A stretch of DNA of 41,821 bases from Collinsella aerofaciens. GTDB taxonomy: Bacteria; Actinomycetota; Coriobacteriia; Coriobacteriales; Coriobacteriaceae. The position numbers and the translations under genes were made by a program. Below, piece by piece: positions 1-10,463 of the stretch. How positions within the stretch are numbered: position 1 is the first letter of the stretch; every line of letters begins with the position of its first letter. The notes under the pieces were generated by a model that was not told where the DNA came from, searched no databases, and saw only the letters and a list, made by a program, of their open reading frames with translations. The stretch is from NCBI RefSeq assembly GCF_015670795.1, contig NZ_JADPCJ010000022.1, positions 1-41,821 on the forward strand. The letters run 5' to 3'.

Positions 1-129
1 CAAAGGGAGCTCAAGCCCATAAGGAGGGCCTACGAGGCATGGGTCGAGGCCGGACTTCCGCTCGATTGGGACAGGCAGGCCTTCGAGGCCGAGCGCAAAA
101 TGGATTCTAAAAAACACCTTGCCAAATAG
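1..129 (+). CDS. 3' end of an unidentified protein (partial)
   Basis: Frame 1 is open from the first base to a TAG at 127-129 and gives 42 residues with a natural composition. The peptide is charged, probably helical, contains AYEAWVEAGLPLDWDRQAF and ends KKHLAK. It stops just before a strong terminator, as expected of a real gene end. No family is recognisable from this tail. The rest of the gene lies outside the window. It converges on the opp operon. Confidence 0.55.
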   Translation, partial: QRELKPIRRAYEAWVEAGLPLDWDRQAFEAERKMDSKKHLAK

Positions 130-146
130 GAGCGTCAGGACGCATG

Positions 147-182
147 AAACCCCCGCCGCACGAAGTGCGCAGCGGGGGTTTC
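147..182. terminator. Bidirectional intrinsic terminator
   Basis: The 10-bp stem AAACCCCCGC / GCGGGGGTTT encloses an inner GCAC-GAA-GTGC hairpin. A-rich and T-rich flanks lie on the two sides, so it can stop both the rightward partial gene and the leftward opp operon that ends at 244. Confidence 0.85.
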
Positions 183-243
183 TTGCATGTCCGAGGACGT
201 TCTGAAAAATAACTTCAGGGCGGGCCCGAACGATAACAACCGA

Positions 244-1271
<1,028 letters not shown>

Positions 1272-1272
<1 letters not shown>

Positions 1273-2363
1273 TACGCCTCGCCTCCCTTCTTGGAATCCT
1301 TGCGCGTACGGGACGTCTCAGGAGCGTTCTTGAGGAACTCGGGGTCACCGGAGTAGTGGCACGCAGAGTAATGACCAGACTCGGTGACAACGCGCTCGGG
1401 GCGCTGCTTGCGGCACTTGTCCGTCGCATAGGGACAACGAGGCGAGAACACGCAGCCCTCAGGCAGGTTCATGAGCGAAGGCGGGTTGCCGTGAATCGGC
1501 GTAAGCGGCTTCTTCTCTTCGATGGCCTGCTCCGGGATGGAGCGGATAAGACCCCAGGTGTAGGGGTGGCGACTCTCGTAGAAGATTTCCTCAGCAGTAC
1601 CGAACTCGACGGGACGGCCGGCGTACATAACCATGATCTTATCGGCCATATCGGCAACGACGCCCAGGTCATGGGTAATCATGATGATGGCGTTGCCGTT
1701 CTTCTCCTGCATTTCCTGCATGAGCTCGATAATCTGAGCCTGAATGGTAACGTCCAGAGCCGTCGTGGGCTCGTCGGCAATCAGGATATCGGGATCGCAG
1801 GCAAGAGCCATAGCGATCATGACACGCTGACGCATACCGCCGGAGAACTGGTGCGGATACTCATTGACGCGTTTCTCGGGCTCGGGGATACCCACGAGGT
1901 CCAAAAGCTCGGTAGCGCGCTTGAGCGCCTCCTGCTTGGAGTAGCCACGGTGCAGACGAAGGCCCTCGCCCACCTGCTTGCCGATCTTATAGACCGGGTT
2001 CAAGGAGGTCATAGGATCCTGGAAGATCATCGCGATGTCGTTTCCGCGAATGTGCTGCATCTCTTCCTCGGTCATCTCGAGGATAGAACGACCGCGATAG
2101 CGAACGTCGCCGCCCTCGATCTTTCCCGGAGGCATCGAGATGAGGCCCATGATGGTCATGGCGGTCACGGACTTACCGGAGCCGGACTCACCGACGACAC
2201 CCAGGGTCTCGCCGCGATCGAGCGTGTAGGACACACCGTCGACAGCGCGAACGACACCATCCTCGGTATGGAAATACATCTTAAGGTCATCGACCTCGAG
2301 CAGATGCTGGCCCTCGGGAACCGGCTGGTCCTTCAGGTCCACATAGTTCTTGTTCTTCTTCAT
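1272..2363 (-). CDS. oppD: Oligopeptide ABC transporter ATP-binding protein OppD
   Basis: This is the first ATPase subunit of the importer, 363 residues, of normal length for OppD/DppD. Walker A is GESGSGKS (58-65). Signature FSGGMRQR, Walker B LIADEPT and the switch motif ITHD follow. The C-terminal FSPRCPYATDKC ... HYSACH segment is the cysteine motif typical of Opp/Dpp ATPases. The start lies three bases after the oppC stop, with GAAGGA upstream inside the end of oppC. It should pair with OppF as a heterodimer driving OppB and OppC. Confidence 0.93.
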
Positions 2364-2365
2364 CC

Positions 2366-3301
2366 TTATGCGTCCTTCATCTTGACGTCGAGGGCGTCGC
2401 GCAGACCGTCACCCAGCAGGGTGAAGGCGAGCACCGTCGAGAGAATTGCCAGACCGGGCATGATCATCATCCAGGGAGCAGTCAGAAGATACTGCTGACC
2501 GTCCTGAATCATGGAGCCCCACGAAGGCGTAGGCGGAATAACGCCCATGCCGAGGAAGGACAGAGCGGACTCGGTCAGAATGGCGCCACCAATGTTCATG
2601 GTCGCGTAGACCACGATGGAGGCGACGGAGTTCGGGAAGATGTGACGCACTACGATACGAGCATCAGATGCACCCATCGCGCGCGCAGCGTCAACATAGT
2701 CGTTTTCTTTGACCGTCAAGATTGCAGAGCGGAAGACGCGCGCAATCGAAGGCCAGCCGAGAATACCGATGGCGATAAAGACGTTCTGAAGACCACGGCC
2801 GATAACGGCGATCATGGCGACAACGAACAGCACGTACGGGAACGCCAGGAAGATGTCCGCACAGCGCATGATGATCGTATCCCAGATCCCGCCGTAGAAA
2901 CCGGCCAGAGCACCCATGACCAGACCGATCACCGTGGAGATCGCGGTGGCCATAATGCCGACGGACAGCGAAACGCGTGCACCGTAGATAACGCGGACGA
3001 GAATGTCGCGACCAAGGGCGTCGGTGCCAAACGGGTGCTCTGCACACGGAGCCAACAGCGACGTCTCGGCCATGGTGGTCGAGTCGGAAGCCGTCGGCGA
3101 ACCGAGCCAGGGCTTAGCCCACAAATCTGCGGTCAGGGCAACCAAAACGACGATGATGATCCAGCAGACACCGATAACGGCGAGCTTGTTCTTGCGAAGA
3201 CGCTTAAAAGCGTCACCCCACAGCGTGCGGGACTTGGCGGGAGCAGATGCGGCCTTGGTGGCGGTAGCCTGCTCCTGAGACTGAGAATCAGTTTCCTGCA
3301 T
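2366..3301 (-). CDS. oppC: Oligopeptide ABC transporter permease OppC
   Basis: This inner-membrane permease has 311 residues. It has a cytoplasmic N-terminus of about 40 residues, a first membrane span (LAVIGVCWIIIVVLVALTA), the FGTDALGRDILVRVIYGARVS segment typical of OppC/DppC, and a BPD_transp_1 domain with the ATPase-docking EAA loop near DYVDAARAMGASDARIVVRH. It is preceded by GGGAGG and separated from oppB by 14 bases. OppB and OppC form the translocation pore. Confidence 0.92.
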   Translation of the reverse strand: MQETDSQSQEQATATKAASAPAKSRTLWGDAFKRLRKNKLAVIGVCWIIIVVLVALTADLWAKPWLGSPTASDSTTMAETSLLAPCAEHPFGTDALGRDILVRVIYGARVSLSVGIMATAISTVIGLVMGALAGFYGGIWDTIIMRCADIFLAFPYVLFVVAMIAVIGRGLQNVFIAIGILGWPSIARVFRSAILTVKENDYVDAARAMGASDARIVVRHIFPNSVASIVVYATMNIGGAILTESALSFLGMGVIPPTPSWGSMIQDGQQYLLTAPWMMIMPGLAILSTVLAFTLLGDGLRDALDVKMKDA

Positions 3302-3315
3302 GAGACGTACCTCCC

Positions 3316-4353
3316 TTAGGCCTTATCCGACGGACCGCCAAGGCGGATGCGCGGGTCGAGGAATGCATAGCTAATGTCGACGAGCAGGTTAATCACCATG
3401 ACGACGACGACGATGAGCGTAACGCCGCCCATAACGATGGGCCAGTCACGCATGCTAATGGCGCGATAGACCTCATAGCCGATACCGGGCCAGTTAAAAA
3501 CCGTCTCGGTCAGGATGGCGCCCGAAAGCATGCCACCAAAGTCGACACCAATATAGGTAACGACGGGGATGAGTGCATTCTTAAGCGCATGCTTGACGAT
3601 GATCGCGCGATTGGAGAGACCCTTGGCCTTTGCCGTACGGATGTAATCCTGGTTCATGACGTCAAGCAGCTGCGAGCGCATAATGCGGGCGGCATAAGCG
3701 GTCGAAACCGAAGCCAGCGTAATGGTCGGAAGCACATAGTGCATCCAATCCTGATACTGAGAGCTGGAACCGCCGGCACCCGAGATCGGCATGGAGATTG
3801 CACCGCCCGTAGCGTCCTTGAGGATGACGCCAAAGAACAGCTGCAGCAACATACCGAGCCAGAAGGCCGGGACCGCAACGAGGATCGACGTGGTGAGCGT
3901 TACCAAAATATCCCAGAAGGAATAACGCTTTACCGCCGAAATGATACCCGCACCGATACCCATGATTGCCTCGAGCACGATGGCGCACGCGGCAAGTTTG
4001 ACCGTATACGGATACTTCTGGGCAAAAATTTCCGTAACCGGCAGCTTGCGCTGATACGAATTGCCCAGATCGCCATGAAGCAGGCCGTTCATGTAATACA
4101 AGTAACGGTCCACGAGCGACGTTTGAACGGGGTCGCCGTTCTCGTCAAGGATCGCGTTGCCGTCCTCGTCCGACTGGACCAGGTGATAGCGGACGCGAAG
4201 CTGAAGCTCCACCTCGGGGGACAGAGCCTTGTCTCCACCGATCAGCTTGATCGGATCTCCCGGCACGATATTCTGAAGGGCGAACAGAATCAGCGTAACG
4301 CCCAAAAATACCGGGATGAACTGAAGCACACGTTTAACGATGTACTTACCCAT
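3316..4353 (-). CDS. oppB: Oligopeptide ABC transporter permease OppB
   Basis: The 345-residue permease opens with the OppB/DppB signature MGKYIVKRVLQFIPVFLGVT, followed by a short periplasm-type loop and a BPD_transp_1 domain with an EAA loop around DYIRTAKAKGLSNRAIIVKH. The loop after the first span carries an acidic insert (DEDGNAILDENGDPV) longer than in many homologues. Its ATG has GGGGAG four bases upstream. The 156-base gap from oppA holds a stem-loop that may lower expression of oppBCDF relative to the binding protein. Confidence 0.92.
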   Translation of the reverse strand: MGKYIVKRVLQFIPVFLGVTLILFALQNIVPGDPIKLIGGDKALSPEVELQLRVRYHLVQSDEDGNAILDENGDPVQTSLVDRYLYYMNGLLHGDLGNSYQRKLPVTEIFAQKYPYTVKLAACAIVLEAIMGIGAGIISAVKRYSFWDILVTLTTSILVAVPAFWLGMLLQLFFGVILKDATGGAISMPISGAGGSSSQYQDWMHYVLPTITLASVSTAYAARIMRSQLLDVMNQDYIRTAKAKGLSNRAIIVKHALKNALIPVVTYIGVDFGGMLSGAILTETVFNWPGIGYEVYRAISMRDWPIVMGGVTLIVVVVMVINLLVDISYAFLDPRIRLGGPSDKA

Positions 4354-4384
4354 ACCACTCCCCTATCTAGGGATTAACCTAAAT

Positions 4385-4412
4385 GGGATGCCGATCGCCA
4401 GACCGGCATCCC
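4385..4412 (-). terminator. Intercistronic stem-loop between oppA and oppB
   Basis: The 9-bp perfect stem GGGATGCCG / CGGCATCCC has a 10-base loop. On the transcribed strand it is followed by ATTTAGG, a poor U-tract. It is better seen as a partial terminator or 3'-end stabiliser for oppA mRNA than as a full terminator. Confidence 0.55.
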
Positions 4413-4509
4413 AAAATTACCATCAGCCAGTTTACCCCAGGTTAGGGAGAACTGTATGTTTCCCATGAGGTCTACGTAAATACTTGACCCTCACGGAAGC
4501 TGCAAACTC

Positions 4510-6186
4510 TTAGGCGAGCTCAGCGGTACCCAGCTCAGCGTGCTTCTGCGGATCGACATAGAGGTGCTTGATGCGATCGGAGCCGACGATGGTGTGCGTG
4601 TAGAACATCACCGGGATGACCGGGCAGTCGGCAGCGACCATAGCGTCGGCCTCCTGCATCTTAGCAACGCGCTCTTCGTCGTCAACCGTGGTGCGAGCCT
4701 CGTTGACCTTGGCGTCGAACTCGGGGTTGTTGTAACCGGAGCGGTTGTCGCCACCGAGGGAGTCGGAGTGGAACAGCGGATACAGGAAGTTGTCCATAAT
4801 CGGGTAGTCGGCAATCCAACCCAGACGACCGAACTGATAGTTAAAGTTCTGGTACTGCTCGAGCAAGGCAGACCACTCAGGGGTATCGGAGACAGCGGTA
4901 ACGCCAACCTTGGCGAGGTCACCGATGATGGACTCCATGATCTCCTTGTGGCCACCATCCTGGTTGTAGGAAAGGGTCACGTTAATGCCACGATCGCCGT
5001 TAGCGCCAGCGGGAGCAACCTTGTCCAGGTACTCGTTAGCCTTGTCGACGTCGTAGGCGCAGAACTCCCATGCGCCCTCCTTGTAGCCATCGATGCCCGG
5101 AGGAACAATGCCGTCGGCGGGGGTACGGGTACCCTTGAAGATAGTCTTGCAGATGGCCTCACGGTTGATGGCCAGGGAGATACCCCTGCGCAGGTCGGCG
5201 TTGTTAAACGGCTCGGCCGTGTTGTTGCAGGTCAGGTAGTAGGTGGAAGGCTCGGAGCCGAGCAGCATGCGCTCGCCGTCACCCATGGTGTAGCCGTCCT
5301 TGGACACGCCGCGATCCTTCTTGGCGGCGTCGATCTGAGCAACGGGAACGTCGCAGACATCGAGGTTACCGGCCTGGAACTCCTTGTAAGCGGTCTCCAT
5401 GTCCTTGATGACCTGGAAGTGGATGCCATCGATCTTGGCCTTGTCGCCATAGTAATCGTCGAACTTCTTGAGGTTGATCTCCTGACCATCCTCCCACTTG
5501 CCGTCCATCATGAACGGGCCGTTACCGACCGGTGCAAGGTAGAAGCTCTTGGCATCGGACTCGGCGCACTCGGGAACCGGGGCCAGAGCCGGGTGAGAGG
5601 CGACGAAGGGGAAGTCGGCGTAAGCGGAAGACAGCTTGACGACGAGGGTCTCATCGTCGGGGCAGGTAACACCGCTGAGTTCAGTAGCGTTACCGGCAAG
5701 CAGATCGTCATAGCCCTCGACCATGGAAAGGTGATAGGAGACCTCGGAAGGGCCATACTCGGTAGCGATGGCCGACTTGGTGTTGACCAGACGCTCCCAA
5801 CCGAGCTTGAAGGACTTGGAGGTAACGTCGTCACCGTTGTGGAACTTGGCCTTCTTGATCTTGAAGGTGAACTCGGTGGCGTCGTCGTTGGCCTCGAAGG
5901 ACTCGCAAGCCAGCGGAACGATCTCGCCCTTCTCGGCGTCATAAGAGGTCAGAGCGTCAAAGAGCTGGTACTCGACCTGAGTGCCCTGGTCCTCCTGGAC
6001 ATTGTAGGGGTCGATGCAGACCGGGTTGTTGATGTAGAAGTTCAGCGTCGAACCGGACTCAGAACCGGAAGCGTCGCCGCCCTTCTTGCCGCATGCGGCA
6101 AGAAAAGCCATGGAGCTCGCAGCAAGGGTACCGCCGACAAAGGCGCGACGACCCATAACGGGCTGGTGGAACATAGAATCAGCCAT
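4510..6186 (-). CDS. oppA: Oligopeptide-binding lipoprotein OppA
   Basis: This is the extracellular solute-binding protein of the importer (SBP_bac_5 family), 558 residues. The frame is open a further 49 codons upstream, but the ATG at 6186 is chosen: AAGGAGG lies seven bases before it, and the protein then starts with a lipoprotein signal, MADSMFHQPVMGRRAFVGG..., ending in the lipobox LAAC. The RRAF motif resembles a twin-arginine signal. A substrate domain with DPYNVQEDQGTQ near the mature N-terminus and the FHNGDDVTSKSFKLGWERL region is characteristic. It leads the opp operon and has its own candidate promoter. Confidence 0.92.
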   Translation of the reverse strand: MADSMFHQPVMGRRAFVGGTLAASSMAFLAACGKKGGDASGSESGSTLNFYINNPVCIDPYNVQEDQGTQVEYQLFDALTSYDAEKGEIVPLACESFEANDDATEFTFKIKKAKFHNGDDVTSKSFKLGWERLVNTKSAIATEYGPSEVSYHLSMVEGYDDLLAGNATELSGVTCPDDETLVVKLSSAYADFPFVASHPALAPVPECAESDAKSFYLAPVGNGPFMMDGKWEDGQEINLKKFDDYYGDKAKIDGIHFQVIKDMETAYKEFQAGNLDVCDVPVAQIDAAKKDRGVSKDGYTMGDGERMLLGSEPSTYYLTCNNTAEPFNNADLRRGISLAINREAICKTIFKGTRTPADGIVPPGIDGYKEGAWEFCAYDVDKANEYLDKVAPAGANGDRGINVTLSYNQDGGHKEIMESIIGDLAKVGVTAVSDTPEWSALLEQYQNFNYQFGRLGWIADYPIMDNFLYPLFHSDSLGGDNRSGYNNPEFDAKVNEARTTVDDEERVAKMQEADAMVAADCPVIPVMFYTHTIVGSDRIKHLYVDPQKHAELGTAELA

Positions 6187-6282
6187 GCCATCCTCCTTAT
6201 GAGATAGGACAAAGTAAGTTCGGTCGGGCAACGTCAAGACAGCCCAATCGAACCATTCAAACGCGGTCCGCCGTTTTGGCTG

Positions 6283-6311
6283 GTTATACAAAGCGGACCA
6301 ACGTATTGCAA
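6283..6311 (-). promoter_or_regulatory. Candidate oppA promoter with palindromic -35 region
   Basis: On the minus strand TTGCAA and TATAAC are 17 bases apart, about 100 bases upstream of the oppA ATG. The -35 lies inside the 12-bp perfect palindrome GTATTGCAATAC (6303-6314), a possible operator. An inverted repeat GGTCCGC ... GCGGACC (6265-6271 and 6293-6299) spans the -10. No experiment supports the start site. Confidence 0.45.
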
Positions 6312-6424
6312 TACAGTAGCGCATTTTATGCACGATTTGGGGCTAATTCCGGTTAACGGTCGAGATTTTCTTTAGTTGGGCGAAGTATATGAGGATATTT
6401 TGACTCTGTTACAAATATGTAAAC

Positions 6425-6456
6425 AAAAAGGGTCCCGCACTTGCGGGACCCTTTTC
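6425..6456 (-). terminator. Intrinsic terminator after secG
   Basis: The stem AAAAGGGTCCCGCA / TGCGGGACCCTTTT runs into a U-rich end (CCCTTTTTG) on the minus strand, about 20 bases after the secG stop. It ends the gapA-to-secG transcript and insulates oppA. Confidence 0.88.
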
Positions 6457-6477
6457 AAGTATTTATGCGGCTCGTGA

Positions 6478-6732
6478 TTAGTAGCCCACGATGCCCTGCG
6501 GGAAGAAGAACATGCACAGCACGACGCACACGGCAAACACGACAGCCATGATGACGGTCAGGCGGTCAAGGTTCTGCTCCATAACGCCCGTGGCAGAGCT
6601 GGAGTTATACAGCGAGCTGGCAATCATATCCGAAACGCCGGTACCCTTACCGGAATGCATCAGGACGAGAATCGTCAGCGCCACGGCAGAAACAGCCCAA
6701 ACGACAAACAGAAGAATCTGGAACGGACCCAT
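6478..6732 (-). CDS. secG: Protein-export membrane protein SecG
   Basis: This is the small subunit of the SecYEG translocon. Its 84 residues, the normal size, form two membrane spans (ILLFVVWAVSAVALTILVLM and LTVIMAVVFAVCVVLCMFFF) joined by a loop rich in Gly and Ser (HSGKGTGVSDM). AAGGAGC precedes the ATG. Its place after tpiA/gpmI matches the pgk-tpiA-secG order common in actinobacteria and firmicutes. A strong terminator just upstream suggests that secG is transcribed at least partly from its own promoter or by read-through from gpmI. Confidence 0.93.
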   Translation of the reverse strand: MGPFQILLFVVWAVSAVALTILVLMHSGKGTGVSDMIASSLYNSSSATGVMEQNLDRLTVIMAVVFAVCVVLCMFFFPQGIVGY

Positions 6733-6838
6733 AGATAAGCTCCTTAATAGAACAGTTCAAACTCCAGTACTGTACCACAATCCCCCGCTCTCCCCTACCT
6801 GCCACTCAAGGACGGGGTGGAAATGGCAGAAATACCAA

Positions 6839-6873
6839 AAAGGGGGGTTGTCCGGTTGTGGACAACCCCCTTG
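6839..6873 (-). terminator. Intrinsic terminator after gpmI
   Basis: The 11-bp stem GGGGGTTGTCC / GGACAACCCCC has a 6-base loop and is followed on the minus strand by CTTTTTGG. It lies 25 bases after the gpmI stop and would separate secG from the glycolytic genes. Confidence 0.88.
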
Positions 6874-6897
6874 CTAGAAAACGGTATTTGTTTTCTA

Positions 6898-8451
6898 TTA
6901 GGCCTCGGTAGCGAGCACGCGGCCCGTCATCTCGGCGGAAGGCTCAATACCAGCCATGGTGAGCATGGTCGGAGCGATATCGGAAAGACGGCCGTCCTCG
7001 ATACCGGTGAGCTTGGCCTTCTCATCAACGATGATGAACGGCACGCGGTTGGTGGTGTGAGCCGTAAACGGATGCTTGGAACCGTCGGAAGCAACGTCAA
7101 ACATGTGATCGGCGTTGCCGTGGTCGGCGGTAATCAGTGCAAAGCCGCCCTTGGCGAGAATCGCCGGGACAACCTTGGACAGGGCATCGTCAACAGCCTC
7201 AACGGCCTTAACGGCAGCGTCGAAGACACCGGTGTGACCAACCATGTCGCAGTTCGCGAAGTTCACGATGTAGAAATCAGCGCGATCCTCGTTGATGGCG
7301 GCGACGAGCTTCTCGGTAACCTCGGGAGCGCTCATCTCGGGCTGCAGATCGTAGGTAGCAACCTTGGGGGAAGCGACGAGCACGCGCTCCTCGCCCTCCT
7401 TGGGCTCCTCGATGCCACCGTTGAGGAAGAACGTCACGTGGGCGTACTTCTCGGTCTCGGCAGTGTGCAGCTGCTTCAGGCCATTGGCGGCGATAACGTC
7501 GGCCAGGACGTTCTCGGGGAACGTCTTGGGGAAGGCGACCTCGACGTCAAACGTCGGATCATACTCGGTCATCGTCACAAAGTGCGAAAGCTTGATCTGC
7601 TCGCGCTCAAAGCCGTCGAACTCCTTGTCCGTGAACACGCGGGTCATCTGACGAGCGCGGTCGGGACGGAAGTTGAAGAAGATGGCCGCGTCACCCTCGT
7701 GAATGCCCTCGTTGTGGGCAGCGAAGGGCTCGACGAACTCGTCGCCGCGCGGGTCCTTCTCGTAGTAGGCCTTGATACCGGCAACGGGGTCGGTATCAGC
7801 ATCGGACGCGTTGACCATGACGTCGTAGGCGCGCTGGATGCGCTCCCAACGATTATCGCGGTCCATGGCCCAATAACGGCCCGAGACGGTGGCAACGCGA
7901 GCGTCGCAACCGGTCTCCTCGGAGATCTTAGCCAGGAAGGCGCAGAACTCACTCATGTAGCCGGCACCGGACTGCGGGTCAACGTCGCGGCCATCCATGA
8001 AGGCGTGGACGCGAACGGTCTTGACACCGTGCTCGGCAGCCATCTTGACCAGAGCCTCGACGTGGTTCATGTGGGAGTGAACGCCGCCAGGGCTCATAAG
8101 GCCCATGAGGTGGAGAGTCTTGCCGTCAGCCTTGACATCGTCCATGGCCTTGACGAAAACCTCGTTCTTGGCGATGGAGCCGTCCTTGATGGCATTGTTG
8201 ATGCGCGAAAGCTCCTGGAACACGATGCGACCGGCACCGATGTTGAGGTGACCCACCTCGGAGTTGCCCATCTGGCCGTCGGGAAGGCCCACGTCCTCGC
8301 CCGAAGCACCGAGCGTGGTGTGGGGGTACTTCTCGTACAGGCTATCAAGGAAGGGCGTCTTGGCAGCGGCGACGGCGTTCTCGCCATCGGCCGGAGCAAG
8401 GCCGCAACCATCCATGATGATCAGGAGTGCAGGAAGATGACGTTGTGCCAT
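6898..8451 (-). CDS. gpmI: 2,3-bisphosphoglycerate-independent phosphoglycerate mutase
   Basis: This cytoplasmic metalloenzyme interconverts 3- and 2-phosphoglycerate. Its 517 residues match the family. The alkaline-phosphatase-fold N-terminus has IIMDGCG with metal ligand Asp14, and the phosphorylated nucleophile is Ser64 in GQMGNSEVGH. The FMDGRDVDPQSG and C-terminal ITADHGNADHM motifs hold further metal and substrate ligands. The ATG is 5 bases after the tpiA stop, so it is co-transcribed with gapA-pgk-tpiA and completes the steps from triose phosphate to 2-phosphoglycerate, leaving only enolase and pyruvate kinase elsewhere. Confidence 0.96.
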   Translation of the reverse strand: MAQRHLPALLIIMDGCGLAPADGENAVAAAKTPFLDSLYEKYPHTTLGASGEDVGLPDGQMGNSEVGHLNIGAGRIVFQELSRINNAIKDGSIAKNEVFVKAMDDVKADGKTLHLMGLMSPGGVHSHMNHVEALVKMAAEHGVKTVRVHAFMDGRDVDPQSGAGYMSEFCAFLAKISEETGCDARVATVSGRYWAMDRDNRWERIQRAYDVMVNASDADTDPVAGIKAYYEKDPRGDEFVEPFAAHNEGIHEGDAAIFFNFRPDRARQMTRVFTDKEFDGFEREQIKLSHFVTMTEYDPTFDVEVAFPKTFPENVLADVIAANGLKQLHTAETEKYAHVTFFLNGGIEEPKEGEERVLVASPKVATYDLQPEMSAPEVTEKLVAAINEDRADFYIVNFANCDMVGHTGVFDAAVKAVEAVDDALSKVVPAILAKGGFALITADHGNADHMFDVASDGSKHPFTAHTTNRVPFIIVDEKAKLTGIEDGRLSDIAPTMLTMAGIEPSAEMTGRVLATEA

Positions 8452-8456
8452 ATGTC

Positions 8457-9224
8457 CTACTCGCCTGCCTTGACGACCATAGAGGCGAAGTCGGCAGCCT
8501 TGAGCGAAGCGCCGCCCACGAGGGCGCCGTCAACGTCGGGCTTGGCGACGAGCTCGGCGATGTTGCCGGGCTTGGCGGAACCGCCATACAGCACGCGGAT
8601 GCCGTTGGCGAGCTCCTCGCCGAACATCTCCTTGAGGGTCTCACGGATAGCGCCGCAGACCTCCTGAGCGTCCTCGGCGGTAGCGGTCTTGCCTGTGCCG
8701 ATGGCCCAGATGGGCTCGTAGGCGACGACGACCTGCTTGGGGCAGGTGATCTCAAGGCCAGCAAGGCCAGCCTTGACCTGGTTCACGACGTGCTCGACAT
8801 AGGTGCCAGCCTCGCGGACCTCGAGGGACTCGCCGCAGCAGAAGACGGGAACAAGACCGGCGGAAACGAGAGCCTTAGCCTTCTTGTTCTGATCCTCGTC
8901 GGTCTCGTGGAAGTAGTCGCGACGCTCGGAGTGACCGATGATGCAGTAGGTGCAGCCAGCGGACTTGAGCATGTCGCAAGAGGACTCACCCGTGAAGGCA
9001 CCCTTGGCCTCCCAGTACACGTTCTGTGCACCGAGGGCGATGGGGGCAGCCTGAATGCGGTCATGAACCGTGGTGATGTCGATGGTCGGAGGGCAGACGA
9101 GCACCTCGACGCCAGCCGGAACCTCGGGCAGAGCCTGAGCCAGCTCGTCGGCGAGCTTGGCGGCCTCGGCGACGTCGTTGTTCATCTTCCAGTTACCAGC
9201 GATAAGAAGGGTGCGATTAGGCAT
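8457..9224 (-). CDS. tpiA: Triosephosphate isomerase
   Basis: It interconverts dihydroxyacetone phosphate and glyceraldehyde 3-phosphate. The TIM barrel of 255 residues has Asn11 and Lys13 in GNWKMN, catalytic His98 in IIGHSERR and the general base Glu170 in AYEPIWAIGTG. The frame is open 21 codons further upstream, but the start at 9224 gives the canonical N-terminus MPNRTLLIAGNWKMN and has GGAGG at a good distance. It overlaps the end of pgk by 8 bases (ATGCCTAA), so translation is probably coupled. Confidence 0.96.
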   Translation of the reverse strand: MPNRTLLIAGNWKMNNDVAEAAKLADELAQALPEVPAGVEVLVCPPTIDITTVHDRIQAAPIALGAQNVYWEAKGAFTGESSCDMLKSAGCTYCIIGHSERRDYFHETDEDQNKKAKALVSAGLVPVFCCGESLEVREAGTYVEHVVNQVKAGLAGLEITCPKQVVVAYEPIWAIGTGKTATAEDAQEVCGAIRETLKEMFGEELANGIRVLYGGSAKPGNIAELVAKPDVDGALVGGASLKAADFASMVVKAGE

Positions 9225-10407
9225 CGAGAAGCGCCTCCACTCCGGGCAGGGCCTTACCCTCGACGAGCTCCATGGAAGCGCCACCACCGGTGGAGATCCA
9301 GCTCATCTTGTCGGCCAGGTTGAACTTGTTGACAGCTGCGACAGAGTCACCACCGCCGATGATCGAGGTGCAGTCAGCCTCGGCGACAGCCTCGGCGATA
9401 GCCTGGGTGCCGTGAGCAAAGTTGTCAAACTCGAAGACGCCCATGGGGCCGTTCCAGAACACGGTCTTGGCGCCCTTGACAGCCTCGGCATAGAGCTCCT
9501 CGGTCTTGGGACCGATGTCCATACCCTCACGATCGTCGGGGATAGCGTCGGAAGCAACAACCTCGGGGACAGCGTCCTCGCCAAAGTGATCGGCAACACG
9601 GTTGTCGATGGGGAGTAGGATCTTGACACCCTTCTCCTCGGCCTTCTTGAGCATCTCGCCGGCGCGCTCGACCCAGTCCTCTTCCTTGAGGGACTGACCA
9701 ACGGTCAGGCCCTGAGCCAGGAAGAAGGTGTAGGCCATGCCGCCACCGATAATCAGGGTGTCAGCGGAGTCGATGAGGTGATCGAGAACACCGATCTTGG
9801 AGGAAACCTTGGAACCGCCGACGATGGCGACGAAGGGACGCTCGGGCTCGGCGAAGATGCCGGTCAGCGTGTCGACCTCCTTCTCGAGCAGGAAGCCAGC
9901 GACGGCAGGCAGGTAAGCGGCGGGGCCCACGACGGAACCCTGGGCGCGGTGAGCGGTGCCGAAGGCATCGAGAACGAAGACGTCGCCATAGGAAGCGAGC
10001 TTCTTGGCGATCTCGGGATCGTTCTTCTTCTCACGCTTGTCAAAACGGACGTTCTCGAGAACGAGGACCTTGCCCGGCTCGACGGCGGCGACAGCCTCAG
10101 CAGCCTTCTCGCCGTAGGTGTCGGCGACAAAGGCAACGTCGAGACCAGAGAGCTCAGCGAGTTTCTTGGCGACGGGCTCGAGGGACAACTCGGGCTGGAA
10201 GCCGGTGCCCTCGGGACGGCCGAGGTGGCTCATGAGGATGACGCGAGCGTTGTGCTCAACGAGATAGTTGATGGTGGGCAGGGCAGCCTTGATGCGGGTG
10301 GTGTCGCCAACGACGCCATCCTTGATAGGCACGTTAAAGTCAACGCGGACGAGAACGCGCTTGCCGTCGACATCGATGTCGCGGACGGTCTTCTTGGTAA
10401 AGGCCAT
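9217..10407 (-). CDS. pgk: Phosphoglycerate kinase
   Basis: It transfers the acyl phosphate of 1,3-bisphosphoglycerate to ADP. The 396 residues are standard length. The substrate loop VRVDFNVP, SHLGRPEG, LVLENVRFDKREKKND, the hinge VGGSKVSSK and the C-terminal IIGGGDSVAA nucleotide loop are all present. Twelve further codons are open upstream, but the ATG at 10407 gives MAFTKKTV and has GAAAGG upstream. It is the second gene of the glycolytic operon. A strong terminator lies between it and gapA, so gapA may be expressed more highly than the downstream genes. Confidence 0.96.
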   Translation of the reverse strand: MAFTKKTVRDIDVDGKRVLVRVDFNVPIKDGVVGDTTRIKAALPTINYLVEHNARVILMSHLGRPEGTGFQPELSLEPVAKKLAELSGLDVAFVADTYGEKAAEAVAAVEPGKVLVLENVRFDKREKKNDPEIAKKLASYGDVFVLDAFGTAHRAQGSVVGPAAYLPAVAGFLLEKEVDTLTGIFAEPERPFVAIVGGSKVSSKIGVLDHLIDSADTLIIGGGMAYTFFLAQGLTVGQSLKEEDWVERAGEMLKKAEEKGVKILLPIDNRVADHFGEDAVPEVVASDAIPDDREGMDIGPKTEELYAEAVKGAKTVFWNGPMGVFEFDNFAHGTQAIAEAVAEADCTSIIGGGDSVAAVNKFNLADKMSWISTGGGASMELVEGKALPGVEALLDA

Positions 10408-10463
10408 GTTTGCTTCTACCTTTCGTACGTGTCTGCCTCCCATTACGGCAGACGATTTCTTAT

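Noticed and set aside
6187..6333. Extended N-terminus of oppA (49 extra codons)
   Set aside because: It would bury the lipoprotein signal; the ATG at 6186 has a near-perfect ribosome binding site.
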